64,000 nt of DNA from Platynereis dumerilii (lineage: Eukaryota; Annelida; Polychaeta; Phyllodocida; Nereididae): the NCBI GenBank assembly GCA_026936325.1, contig JAPTHN010000141.1, forward strand, positions 124,001-188,000. The letters are read 5' to 3'. Every line of letters begins with the position of its first letter. Position 1 is the first letter of the stretch. Both the position numbers and the translations under genes were made by a program. The notes under the pieces were generated by a model, which saw only the letters and a list, made by a program, of their open reading frames with translations, made no database searches and was not told the DNA's origin. Of this stretch, positions 21,996 to 32,099 are shown in pieces.

Positions 21996-22686
21996 AGCAG
22001 GCTGTGAAGCAGAGTGTCATGGAGTATAGATGCGTTCGTCTTGAAGTTCAGAGTGGTTATGGTGCTCTAGTGGCTGCTCTTCTATTTATATGCGAGGCGC
22101 GCGCCAGTGCGTCTCCAAGGCTGACCCCCCATTCGCGCCGTGGTACGAAAGGTCGACGCCGCGATGCTTTCAGTACCCCGCGGACAAAGGATTTTGCTAA
22201 AAATAGCCCGTGTGGTGCCACTCTGTCTGATCCTGGAGGGGGTCCAGACAACGGCGCGAAGGTTTTGCACATGTCCCGGAGCATTTTCCTTGACGGCGGA
22301 GTGCAGAAGAACTGCGGCGTCGACCTTTTTGGCGCCACGCAGAGAATCCCGCTCGTTTTACAAATCCGCGGGAAAGTTATTACCCCTCAGTGGTGCGAAA
22401 ACTTCGACGCCGTCTTGCTTTTCTGATTGCGGCATCGAACAATTTTTCTGGTCTGCTCCGCCGCAGATTTTTAGAAAATTTGTACTGGTTGAAACTTTTT
22501 TTCTGCTCCGTGGCGATTTCTAGGGACGGTAAGGAGCAGGTTTCTCGACGGAGCGCAATCAAAAAATGTCCGCCGGGAACCTAAAATGCCCCTGCGCGAT
22601 ACGTAAAAAGAGGAAATATTTTTCCGTTTTTCCTGGAAATACTTCGACGCCGATTTAAATAGTTCTCCGGGAGCTGCCTTGAGAAT
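21996..22686. promoter_or_regulatory. Right subterminal GC-rich zone of the Harbinger element
   Basis: This zone has many GC-rich words (CGACGCCG, GGCGGAGTGC, CCCGGAG, CGCGGGAAAG) and the thrice-seen ACTTCGACGCCG/CGGCGTCGA pair, mirroring the left end. TTCTATTTATATGCGAGG at 22079 contains a TATA-like TATTTATA read on either strand; on the minus strand it could serve the accessory gene. The element end is placed at 22686. Confidence 0.45.
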
Positions 22687-23124
22687 GTAGCATAACAGTG
22701 TAACGTCATAAATGGCTTAGCACCAGGAACTAACCATCAAAAACACACCAAAAAACTGGTTTTTTTTATGTATGTGCCTGTTTTGGGTTGTTTTGTATTG
22801 TGTTGTTATTTTGTGACAAGCTGTTTTGGTGTTGTCACTGTTTTCGGTGTAGAAATTCAGGAAATAACAGAATTCTGAAAATGTTTGCAGCAGAGGCGTA
22901 CAAGGGGTAGAAGTTTTGGGGTGGCAAACTACATTTGCCCAAATTTAATTATCCAAATTTTATACCATGTCCAATATGCTACAGTTTCTATTTAAATCAT
23001 GCAGGAGCACTTCCATTCTATATGAATGTAAAAAGGGGAGAGACTTAAATCTCTCAGGCAAATGTACACCTAGATCATTCGAAGTCTTGATGTCTTATTG
23101 GACATTTTTTAAAATTCAGCACTT
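22687..23124. other. Intronic sequence, nothing recognised
   Basis: This is T/G-rich sequence (TTGTGTTGTTATTTTGTGAC) with no terminal repeats, tandem arrays or coding frames that I can support. Confidence 0.4.
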
Positions 23125-24115
23125 AGGGCTGGTTGTCACATTTTCGCTGCAGGTTGTCACTCACTCGGGGCAGGTTGTCACACTTTTGGTTGTGAGCTTG
23201 GATGCAGGAAGTGGGACTCTATAAGGCATATCTTGACTAAGAAAAGTTATTTTGGACGTATGAGGAATCCTTTACTCGCCCAGTGAAGACCTTAACAAAC
23301 ACACTACTACATTGCTTTAGTGTTAGATGACATGCAATTATTTCTAGGAGAAGATAAATTACAGGATGTTGAATATTGTGATTATTTTGGTGTTAAAATT
23401 GATAAAAATCTGAATGGAATAAATATATTAATGCTTTATGTCAGCAACTATGTTCAAAAGTTTGGGTTTTATCAAGACTACCGAAGTTCTTACCCTATGA
23501 ATCCCTTATACAATTGACTATGTAATTACGGAATGGGGCTACACCAGTGAAAGTAACATGAGTAAGATTCAAAGAATGCAGAACAGAGCAGTAAGAGATA
23601 TTTATAATAATTATGACTATGTTAATGTCAGATGGGTTGAACTTGTAGCAAAAATGAGACTTATGAATGTTAAACAAAGTCCTGAGAGATTACTTTATGC
23701 CACTTTTAGTGCTTAAATGCAGACATGGCTTGGCACCTGAGTATTTGTTAAATGAGATTGTTATGGCTATTGAAGTGTCACATACATTAAGAAGAAATGT
23801 AAATGAAAATGATCTATACCTACCTTAATGTTGATATTGAATATATGAAAAATGCTTTTTCTTATAGCGGTCCTTTAGTATGGAATAGTTCAGTTGATGA
23901 GCTGAAGGAGAGCACAAATATTAATGATTTCAAATCAAAGGCCAAAATGTATTTTTTGAATATTTGATTTTTATTATAATGTATGGTAATACTATAATTG
24001 TTGTTTTTGTTTTGATTTTACTCTAGTACATTGTTTTTAAAAACCTCGTCCTGATGGGTAACAACCAGTTCCAGAAAGTGTGACAACCTGCCCGTGTGAC
24101 AACCAGTCCCGGTCT
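23125..24115. mobile_element. Element bounded by inverted GGTTGTCAC repeats, with a LINE inside
   Basis: Three copies of (C/A)(T/A)GGTTGTCAC lie at 23129-23185 (one context GGGGCAGGTTGTCACACTTT). Three inverted copies lie at 24060-24105 (GTAACAACCAG, AAAGTGTGACAACCTGCCCG, GTGTGACAACCAG). The words pair across the element like subterminal inverted repeats. The interior is a decayed LINE 3' end. Precise ends and target duplication were not found. Confidence 0.55.
23316..23966 (+). mobile_element. LINE 3' fragment (C-terminus of reverse transcriptase)
   Basis: Frames on the plus strand give VEYCDYFGVKIDKNLN, WVLSRLPKFLPYESLIQL, YVITEWGYTSESNMSKIQRM, QNRAVRDIYNNYDYVNVRW and near the end NAFSYSGPLVWNSSVDELKE. 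These are the standard order of the region after the YADD box in CR1/L2/jockey LINEs. Several frameshifts and stops are present. The 5' part is absent, and the T-rich 3' UTR runs into the inverted GGTTGTCAC repeats. Confidence 0.75.
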
Positions 24116-24894
24116 CCCCTAAAATTTCTAGGAAACCTCTGCTTTTCAATAATATTCATTTGATCATCTGCGAATTTTTAGCCTCCTTGCAAGAATTTGT
24201 GCCTTTCTTCAAAGGTTTGGGGGATGCTGCCCCTCTGCCCCTCCTCCGAAACGTGTATGTTCTGCAAAGTGGGAGAATGCTTGCAGGACTGCAAATTTGC
24301 TACAGGAGTACCAAATCCATCACAAAAATTGCAGAATTCTATCTACATTGCTCCACTAGTGAGTACGGTCATATACGTTACCATCTCCAGTCATGAATTA
24401 CATCAGAATATCTTTTTGTATTCATTATCTTTTCAAAGGCTCTCATTGTACCAGTAATAAGGCTATTGCAAAGGAATGCACAGACCTATTAGTAAATCAA
24501 GAATTTGAAATAATGAAGCTGTTAAGTATATAAGCTATAAGTGTGTAAATTCAGGACAAGAGTAAAGAAATGTTACCATGTGCTCTCTATCCCGCGACTG
24601 CCTCCCTAAAATCATGCTACCATACTCCCATGAGGCTTGTGAAGCTAATTTTTGACAAGTTGTGATAAGTTAACAAGAATTACAAGTGACCAACTTCTTC
24701 TCTATCATTGTAAGTTGACATATTATATGAAAAAAAACATGAAAAAATCATGGATAAAAAAATTGTTTTAAGCTAAAGAACAATGAATTAATAGTACAAA
24801 ACTAAACTTATTTAAGTATAACTTTTTTTGTATTTTTAAGTATGAACAAATTGAACATAACACCCGTGCTTGATACAAATTAGGCTCTCAGTAA
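24116..24894. other. Intronic sequence, nothing recognised
   Basis: No tandem structure, terminal repeats or coding signature was found. Two overlapping short frames near 24160-24457 look random. Confidence 0.4.
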
Positions 24895-25020
24895 CCTGGC
24901 ACTATACAACAGGGTGATGTGTGTGCCCCAATATGGCTGCAAATACCCTGTGTCACTCAGCGCATCATCCTGCTCATCTCGACAGAGTTTGATTAAGTAA
25001 GGATTGATGACGTAAAACCC
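24895..25020 (+). mobile_element. SINE 3' body, diverged copy without tRNA head
   Basis: The words ACAACAGGGT(G/A)ATG, ATGGCT, TGTCACTCAGCGCATCATCC and GA(C/T)GTAAAAC follow in the same order as in the SINE at 25785-25985. The copy lacks the tRNA-like first 70 bases. Confidence 0.65.
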
Positions 25021-25784
25021 CCAATCATAACAAGAAGAGTACCCTTTAAAAAAGGGTACTATAGCGACTTTGGTCTTACCTTTTTTAAAAAACTGTAACG
25101 GAATGAGCCAGCATGCAAAGAATTTAATGCATCTGCGAAGTTAGGGTTAATTTATAAGATATTTTTTTGTTATAGAGTTTTATATACACAGTTACCAATA
25201 TCTGAAAAATGAATCGTGTTATTTTGATGCATTTGGGTGGAATAACATTTTTGTAAAACATGCAAAACTCCCAGCTAAGAAAAAAAAACAAAAAAAAAAC
25301 CTGGTGATGGTAATGGTTTGTTATGGTAACTGGGATAGAGCAACTTGTGTACAGCATGACAAAACTATGATATATAATATATGTATATATTTTTCAATTT
25401 CAATATTCTGCCATTAATTTGAAAAACTGGTTAGTTGAGGGTATCTGGGATTTTGCAACTTTGCACCATTGCAGCGTGATGCAACGAAAAGCTTTTTACG
25501 AAGTTAATATTGGAAATAGAGCAAAATGAATAAGTGCATTGAATTTGGATGAGTTTATTTGATATATGGACGTTTTTAAATTTTGAAAATCGGACATGTA
25601 GCAAGGTCTGTAACCCAAATTATGTATACACACATATTGATGACGTTTCACACACACAAAATATCGCCTCTGTTGACTACCAATCTTCCAATAGCTTAAA
25701 TTGTAACAAACTTTTTATAAGAAATGTTTTCTTCCAGGTTAAGACGTCGCTATAAAAAGGTTATATATAAAAAAAAATAGTCCT
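25021..25784. other. Intronic sequence with a weak inverted pair
   Basis: TACTATAGCGACTTTGGTCTTACC near 25058 and the reverse complement of GTTAAGACGTCGCTATAAAA near 25738 share TATAGCGAC and GTCTTA-ACC. This could mark the ends of a 700-bp non-autonomous element, but the match is too short to call. Nothing else is seen. Confidence 0.3.
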
Positions 25785-25985
25785 AGTAGCCATCAGGGCC
25801 TGATGGTTAGAGTGCCAATGCTTGAATCCCGTAAGGCGTTGAGGGAACGGGTTTGAATCCTGCTCCCAGCATTACACAACAGGGTAATGCGTATGGCCAT
25901 AAATGGCTTCACATCCCCGGTGCCACTCAGCTCATCCTGCTCATGTCGGCTAAGCCTGAATCGAAGATGTAAAACAGTATCCAGT
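25785..25985 (+). mobile_element. tRNA-derived SINE
   Basis: The head reads GGGCCTGATGGTTAGAGTGCC with a box A-like TGGTTAGAGTGC. At 25849 it has GGGTTTGAATCC, close to the box B consensus GGTTCGANTCC; the spacing is as in a tRNA gene. An unrelated body of about 120 bases follows, ending GAAGATGTAAAAC. It does not fold as an intact tRNA, so it is not a tRNA gene. It lies about 280 bp before exon 26266. Confidence 0.75.
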
Positions 25986-26265
25986 GGTGGAGCAGTGGTG
26001 TAGATCTTTGCTGAAGTGCAGTTTTCCCACAGACAACACGAGGAAATCATGTCAAATCAAAGTTTAAATAATTTGCGAACAATGCATGGAGAGCGAAACC
26101 TTGAATCTTTGAGAAAATGACAGGCATCATTGCTCAATCTTTTTTACAGGCCTGTTACAGAGTTGAAATTGTAACAATATCTGTTGAGACTATTGTTTGT
26201 TACTGTAAGGGCTATTTATTTCCTACTGTCTATATTTAGTAATTTTACTCTTTTTTACTTTACAG

Positions 26266-26300
26266 ATTTACACACCTCTGGATAATGAACTGAGCTCAAG
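26266..26300 (+). CDS. Host gene, 35-bp micro-exon, unknown product
   Basis: TTTTTTACTTTACAG precedes and TCAAG|GTATAT follows. The exon starts in phase 0, as exon 12163-12297 requires, and gives IYTPLDNELSS plus two bases (AG). These complete an arginine codon with the first base of the exon at 42818. The exon is short and would be weak evidence alone. The double phase match and good splice sites support it. Confidence 0.55.
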
Positions 26301-26639
26301 GTATATAATACATCTATATATTAATCATAGTTTTCAATACATCTTATATTTTCAGTGACATTACTTTTTTAAGTACATGGGAGACTTCTATTTTGAGGAA
26401 AGAGTCAATTTTATTATTATGTTAAAGGTATTTCATAATTAACTTCGTTGATTTTTGTTGGCTATGGTTACATTTCGACGAAATTGATTGATAATTAGGA
26501 ACACCACAAAATCTGATTATACAGCATACATGTATCTCCTGGCTGACCGACAGAACTAGTCCAAAGTGACACGATAGCATTTCCTTAATGGATGTTTGCT
26601 TTATATAATTGCTTCATAAGATAGACAATATTATATGAA
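26301..26639. other. Intronic sequence, nothing recognised
   Basis: AT-rich, with no structure seen between the micro-exon and the LINE relic. Confidence 0.4.
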
Positions 26640-27480
26640 ACAAATGCAAAGATTTTTCTTGGTAATATTTATAAACTCCCAAAAGAAACAAATATGCATT
26701 ATGATGAGTTCAGGAAGGAGTGTAATTTCCTTTAGGAACAGTTTCATCAAAATACATCAAATATAGCCTTTATTGGAGATTTTAACATTGACCTCTTGAA
26801 CCTGAACGATAAGACAAAATGTAATGATTTTTTTGAGCTCATGATTTCACATCTATGCTAATTCCAAAGATAACACTCCCTACCAGAATTTCTAGAAAAA
26901 TTGCTACTCTCATTGACAACACAATCTGCAAGTTAACTAAAGATTTTTTAAAAACTGCTTGTGGAATATCAACAAATAACCAAAGCAACATCTGATGAAA
27001 GTTATAGCATTTTGGATACTGTCCTCAAGGTCTAACATAGAAACATTTTCCTCTGAAAATATTGCAGTTCAATAAATATAAGCATACAAATAACCGGATT
27101 ACAATATGTCTCTTGAGCCCGCCAAAATTCCTTATAAGCTATATATCAAACTAACAAAAGGCCCTAATGGACTCCCCTTCTTATAATACCCTCCAGGTAA
27201 ATCTACCAACTATAATGAAATATTAAAAGCTAGCATGCGATCTGCTTAGTTGAAGTATTATGAGGACAAATTCAGAACCTACAAAATAGATATCAAAAAT
27301 AATTGTATTACCATAAAAGAGCTCATCAATCAAACCAACAATAAGAAAAACCTACCTTAAATTTTCATGGTTAATGATGAAAACATATCTGCCCGCAAGA
27401 AATGGCCAAAATATTTAACCAATATTTCAACGATTTAGGTCCTGGTTTAGCAAGAAAAATAAAGCATACGATTTGTTGAT
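26640..27480 (+). mobile_element. Decayed LINE: endonuclease and linker
   Basis: Plus-strand frames give GNIYKLPKETNMHYDEFRKE, IAFIGDFNIDLLNLNDKTKC (catalytic GDFN box of the apurinic-type endonuclease), FFELMISHLC and PTRISRKIATLIDN-like sequence. A linker with YYEDKFRTYKIDIKNN follows. The layout parallels the intact LINE at 60787-64000 (IYRPPRENIDNYNTF, GDFNIDLF, TRITETSATLIDN), so it is an older relative. Stops and frameshifts are frequent. It ends next to the fold-back element at 27552 without its reverse transcriptase. Confidence 0.75.
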
Positions 27481-27551
27481 TCAGAGCTTCTTAGACTTCA
27501 TAACTTGATAACACAGTTCTAACGCACAAAATCCTTTATTGCTTGCATGTA

Positions 27552-30500
27552 GTCCGTGGGCCAGATATCGAAACCCTCCCCCCCCTTGGGAATTTCGGAG
27601 ACCCATATATTTTGAAAGATATATATCTTAAGTTACAAAATTTGCTTGTTGGTCAATCTTAGACCTCAACGATAACCAGCAGGAGCTATATGAGTGCGGG
27701 AAGGTTGAAAATTAATTTTCGCCCAAACCGAGTGCCGCTATTTTCAGAAAATATACTGTTATTCATAAACTAATCCATGTATAGATGCTTAAATGGTACC
27801 ATTTTGAAGGTATTTAATTCCTCTATCTATTTAGTGCAAAAATTGATTGATTAGGATATCTATTTTGGTCAACAGAATGGAAAAAGTGCGGCCATAACTC
27901 GAAATTAAAAAGAAAATTTCATTTTATTTCACGAAAGTTCCCCGTACGGGTCACTAGGGGTCAGAAGCATCCTGAAGTTTCTTTCACATCATTCTGTATA
28001 TTCATAGCTTTCAAATGATGTATAACACAACCATGTAACTGCAACAATAGCTTACCTGCAGTCAATTATTCATTATTGCATTTATGTACGATTAAGTCAA
28101 ATTTTCCGATATAGGGGATGAACGACATAGATTCTGCTGTGAATATATCTTCCAGGATTCTGTGTATCTTTATGAAAACAATTGTAGATATTTGTAATAG
28201 TCTATATTCTGTTAACTATGTTTTCAGGGGTTTTAAAACAGGTATTTTCATGTTTTTTTGTTTTTTTAACTTGGTTATGGCAGCCATATTGCAGATTGGC
28301 AACCAAACATATTTTCTTACAAACATGTCCGGGTGACCTACATTGATGGTTTTCAGGATAAACATAATTTTTCCTGAAATAAGAACTTAATCACAACTGG
28401 TTTTCCTTTTCTGAAAGGAAGATAGTGCATTTACCCCTTGTTTATTCAAAATGGCAGCCTCAATTCCAGAAAAAATACATTTTTTCTGAATATCGGGTGC
28501 CAAATATCATTATTTTTAACAAGAAATGCTTTATGCCACAAAATTGGCAAAAACTGCCTCAATAGTCATTGATATAACAAAGTGTAGATATCATTGAAAC
28601 CACAAATTAGTAGGGTACATGATGCTATGTTGATTTACAAAAGAGGAGGGACTGAAATTTGACAGGAGGCCATTTTCTTTATCTTACCCCAACAGTTTAC
28701 TTAAAACAAAAGAAGATTTCCACACACATACAATCACTGTAATCAAAGGTAAATTCTATACAAAAGTCATGAATTCAGCCATGGTTAATAAAAGAAGAAA
28801 TTGGTTATTTATTAAAATATTTCTCATTTATAACAGGAATGCTCATAACAAGAGAGGCCCTTTTTCTTCCCTTACCCAGTTTTTCTTTTGTAAAAAATTA
28901 TTTTTGCACAGAAATGGTAACAAAGATGTTAAATTAATTTTCTATTATTTTAAGTACAAACCATTATTATTTTAAAGATAATATTGAGTATTATATGGTA
29001 ATTTTTAATATATTAATCAGGCTACCGGGCACATATAGTTTTATTTTGGACCAAGGGTCCGACTTTCTAGCCACACTTTGTAAAATTTGGACTATCGCAG
29101 ATTTTTGGTAAAATTCAACAACTCCTAAACTATGAACTGGGTTAGAAGTGGTTTATAAAAATGATTAGGCATATTGAATTTTATATATGGTAATTTTGTA
29201 TATTTACCAGGCTATCTGGCACATATAGTTTCATTTTGGACCAAGGTTCTGGACACTCTAGACAAGCTTTGTAAAATTTGGACTATCGCTGAATTTTGCT
29301 AAAATTCAACAACTTCCAAACAATGAAAAATGGCTAGGCATATTGAATTTTATATGGTAATTTATTTAGCTTATTTACCCGGCTATCTAGCACATTTAGT
29401 TTGATTTTGGACCAAGATTCTGGACACTCCAGCTACACTTTGTAAAATTTGGACTATCGCAGATTTTACCTAAAATTCAACAACTCGTAAACTATGAACT
29501 GGCTTAAAAGTGGTTATAAAAATGACTAGGCATATTGAATTCTATATGGTAATTTAATATATTTACCAGGCTATCTGGCACATATAGTTTCATTTTGGAC
29601 AAAGGGTCTGGACACTCTAGCCAAGCTTTGTAAAATTTGGACTATCGCAGATTTTTGCTAAAATTCAACATCTCCTAAACTGAGAACTGGGTTAAAAGTG
29701 GTTATGAAAATGACTAGGCATATTTAATTTTATATGGCAATTTTGTATATTTCCCAGGCTATCTTGCACATGTAGTTTTGGACCAAGGTTCTGGACACTC
29801 TAGTCAAGCTTTGTAAAATTTGGACTATCGCAGAATTTTGCTAAAATTCGACAACTTCAAAAATATGAACTGGCTTAAAGGTGGTCATAAAAATGGCTAG
29901 GCATGTTTAATTTTATATGGTAATTTAGCTTATCTACCAGGCTATCTGGCACATAAAGTTTGATTTTGGACCAAGGTTCTGGACACTTCATCCACACTTT
30001 GTAAAATTTGGGCGATCGCAGATTTTTGCTAAAATTCAACAGCTCCTCAACTATGAACTGACTTAAAAGTGGATATAAAAATGACAAGGCATATTTAATT
30101 CTATATGGTAATTTAGTATATTTACCATGCTTTCTGGCACATATAGTTTCATTTTGGACCAAGGTTCTGGACACACTAGTCAAGCTTCGTAAAATTTGGA
30201 CTATCGCAGATTTTTGTTAAATTTCAACAACTTCCAAACTATGAGCTGGCTTAAAAGTGGTCATAAAAATGGCGAATCATATTGAATTCTATATGGTAAT
30301 TTAGCTTATTTGCCAGGCTATCTGGCACAGATAGTATCATTTTGGACCAAGGTTCTGGACACTCTCGTCAAGCTTCGTAAAATTTGGACAATCATAGATT
30401 TTTGCTAAATTTCAACAACTTCCAAACTATGAACTGGCTTAAAAGTGGTCATAAAAATGGTTAATTATATTGAATTTTATATGGTAATTTAGCTTATTTG

Positions 30501-31493
30501 CCAGGCTATCTGGCACATATAGTTTAATTTTGGACCAAGGGTCTAGACACTCAAGCCACACTTCGTAAAATTTGGACTAGCGCAGATTTTTGCTAAAATG
30601 CAACAACTCCTTAACTATGAACTGGCTTAAAAGTGGTCATAAAAATGGCTAGGCAATAGGCATATTTAAATTTATATGGCAATTTAGTATATTTACCAGG
30701 CTATCTGGCACATATAGTTCTATTTTGGACCAAGGGTCTGGGCACACCAGCCACTTTTTGTAAGATAAGGACTATCACAGATTTTTGCCAGATTTCAACA
30801 ACTTCCTAACTATGAGCTGGCTTAAAAGTGGTCATAAAAATGGCCAGGCATATTGAATTCTATATGGTAACTTAGCTTATTTGCCAGGCTATCTGGCACA
30901 GATAGTTTCATTTTGGACCAAGGTTCTGGACACTCTAGTCAAGCTTCGTAAAATTTGGACAATCGTAGATTTTTGCTAAATTTCAACAACTTCCAAACTA
31001 TGAACTGGCTATGGGTGTTCAGACCCTCGGTCCAAAATGAAACAATACCCTTTCCATGTCCTTTATTAAAAAAAAAATACTAAGTAATATATAGTAATAG
31101 TCTAGTGTATTAAAATAGATAGTACAACACCAAAGATCCTTGGTATTATTATATCGATGATTGAGGCAAAATAAATGGCCGCAATTTTGAAAAACGGGGT
31201 TAAACTGCACTTAACTTCCCAGGAGAGTATCAAAACCTGTCTTAATGAATTCCTGACCCATGAAAACATATATTTAGACCCAAAAATCATTGTTCTAGCC
31301 CAATTAGATCCAGAGATACCGGCGAAACGGTTAATTGGCGGCCATCTTGGAATTATCCATCATGGCCGCCAGTCGTTGAGGTTATATAATGACCAACAAG
31401 CAAAAATGTGTTCTCTGGAATATTAGCTTTCCGATGGTATGTGTCTTCAAAATTCCCAAGGGGGGGGAGGGGGGGTTATGGTGGCCCGTGGAC
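27552..31493. mobile_element. TA-flanked fold-back element with internal satellite, second type (3.9 kb)
   Basis: The left end TA|GTCCGTGGGCCAGAT and the inverted right end TA|GTCCACGGGCCACCAT match. Both are followed inward by C-rich runs, CTTGGGAATTT, and then GCTTGTTGGTCA and ACCTCAACGA. TA lies at 27550-27551 and 31494-31495. Between the arms is an 11-copy 188-bp array. No coding frame was found. Its plan (TA flank, GTC terminus, inverted arms, central satellite, GGCGGCCATCTTGG in an arm) is the same as that of the element at 2641-6766, but the sequences are otherwise different. Confidence 0.7.
28980..31017 (+). repeat. 188-bp satellite, 11 copies
   Basis: GGCTATCTGGCACATATAGT-type words occur at 29021, 29211, 29382, 29570, 29758, 29941, 30129, 30317, 30505, 30700 and 30888. 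Most spacings are 188 bp. Each monomer has TTTTGGACCAAGGTTCTGGA, GTAAAATTTGGACTATCGCA, TTCAACAACTTCCAAACTATG and GGCTTAAAAGTGGTCATAAA. No frame persists. Confidence 0.9.
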
Positions 31494-31495
31494 TA

Positions 31496-32099
31496 ATGTG
31501 TGCATACATGTGTGTGTGTACATGAGTGAAGTTGTGGTTAGCTACAATGAAGAAACAAAGACAATAGTTTAGATTCTAAGAAGAACTAACATACAAATAT
31601 TCCATAAATATATGATACAACCATATGAATTAATAACCTCAAATTACTAGCTACATATTGAAATCTTTATCTTTATGATGAACCATATAACAAAGAATAT
31701 TGATAAATATTTATACAAAAATAAATTAATAGAGTACTTACAATTACTTGTGTTTTGCCTTGGATAAATACATCTTGCTTTGTGGAAAGTTAGCTTCTGA
31801 ATGAACAATATTATTGAAAGAGGAAATCTATTGAATTTAACCTGTGAATAACTGTGAAGGCGTTGAAGGAAGACAATAAAACTATGAAATGAACACAACA
31901 CATGGGAGAAATGACATTTACTGAAACTGTGAAAATCTAACAAATTGTGAAGTTTTCATACAAGAGTCTTTTCATTAGAATTACAGAAAGCAATGTAGAA
32001 ATAACTTTGATAATCAAAAAAGAGACATTTGAGAGAAACATAAAGTTTATACAATCACAATAATTATACATATGTACAATACCATATTCAACAGCGCCT
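31496..32099. other. AT-rich stretch beside the BEL/Pao element
   Basis: There are no coding frames. It may include the 3' end of the BEL/Pao element, but I could not match it to the other side. Confidence 0.3.

Larger units (their letters stand above)
15226..22686. mobile_element. PIF/Harbinger DNA transposon, two-gene, inactivated
   Basis: The element carries the two genes diagnostic of the superfamily in convergent orientation: a DDE transposase (plus, 15783-16970) and a MADF/SANT-like DNA-binding protein (minus, 21897-18865). Candidate termini are GTTCTCACGGGAG on the left and its imperfect inverse ending CTGCCTTGAGAAT on the right. The flanks are TTA (15223-15225) and GTA (22687-22689), where the family makes a 3-bp TWA duplication. 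That match is imperfect, so the exact ends are uncertain. Both subterminal zones are unusually GC-rich for this window, with many CGCCGGG/GCGGGAA words. A TATC satellite sits between the two 3' ends and a MITE interrupts the second gene. Both genes carry frameshifts. Confidence 0.85.

Noticed and set aside
25055-25760. A TIR element with TATAGCGAC ends
   Set aside because: Only 9 plus 6 matching bases, and no target duplication found. Too weak to call.
25785-25870. A functional tRNA gene
   Set aside because: Box A and box B are present, but the sequence does not form a proper cloverleaf and is joined to a repeated body, so it is a SINE head.
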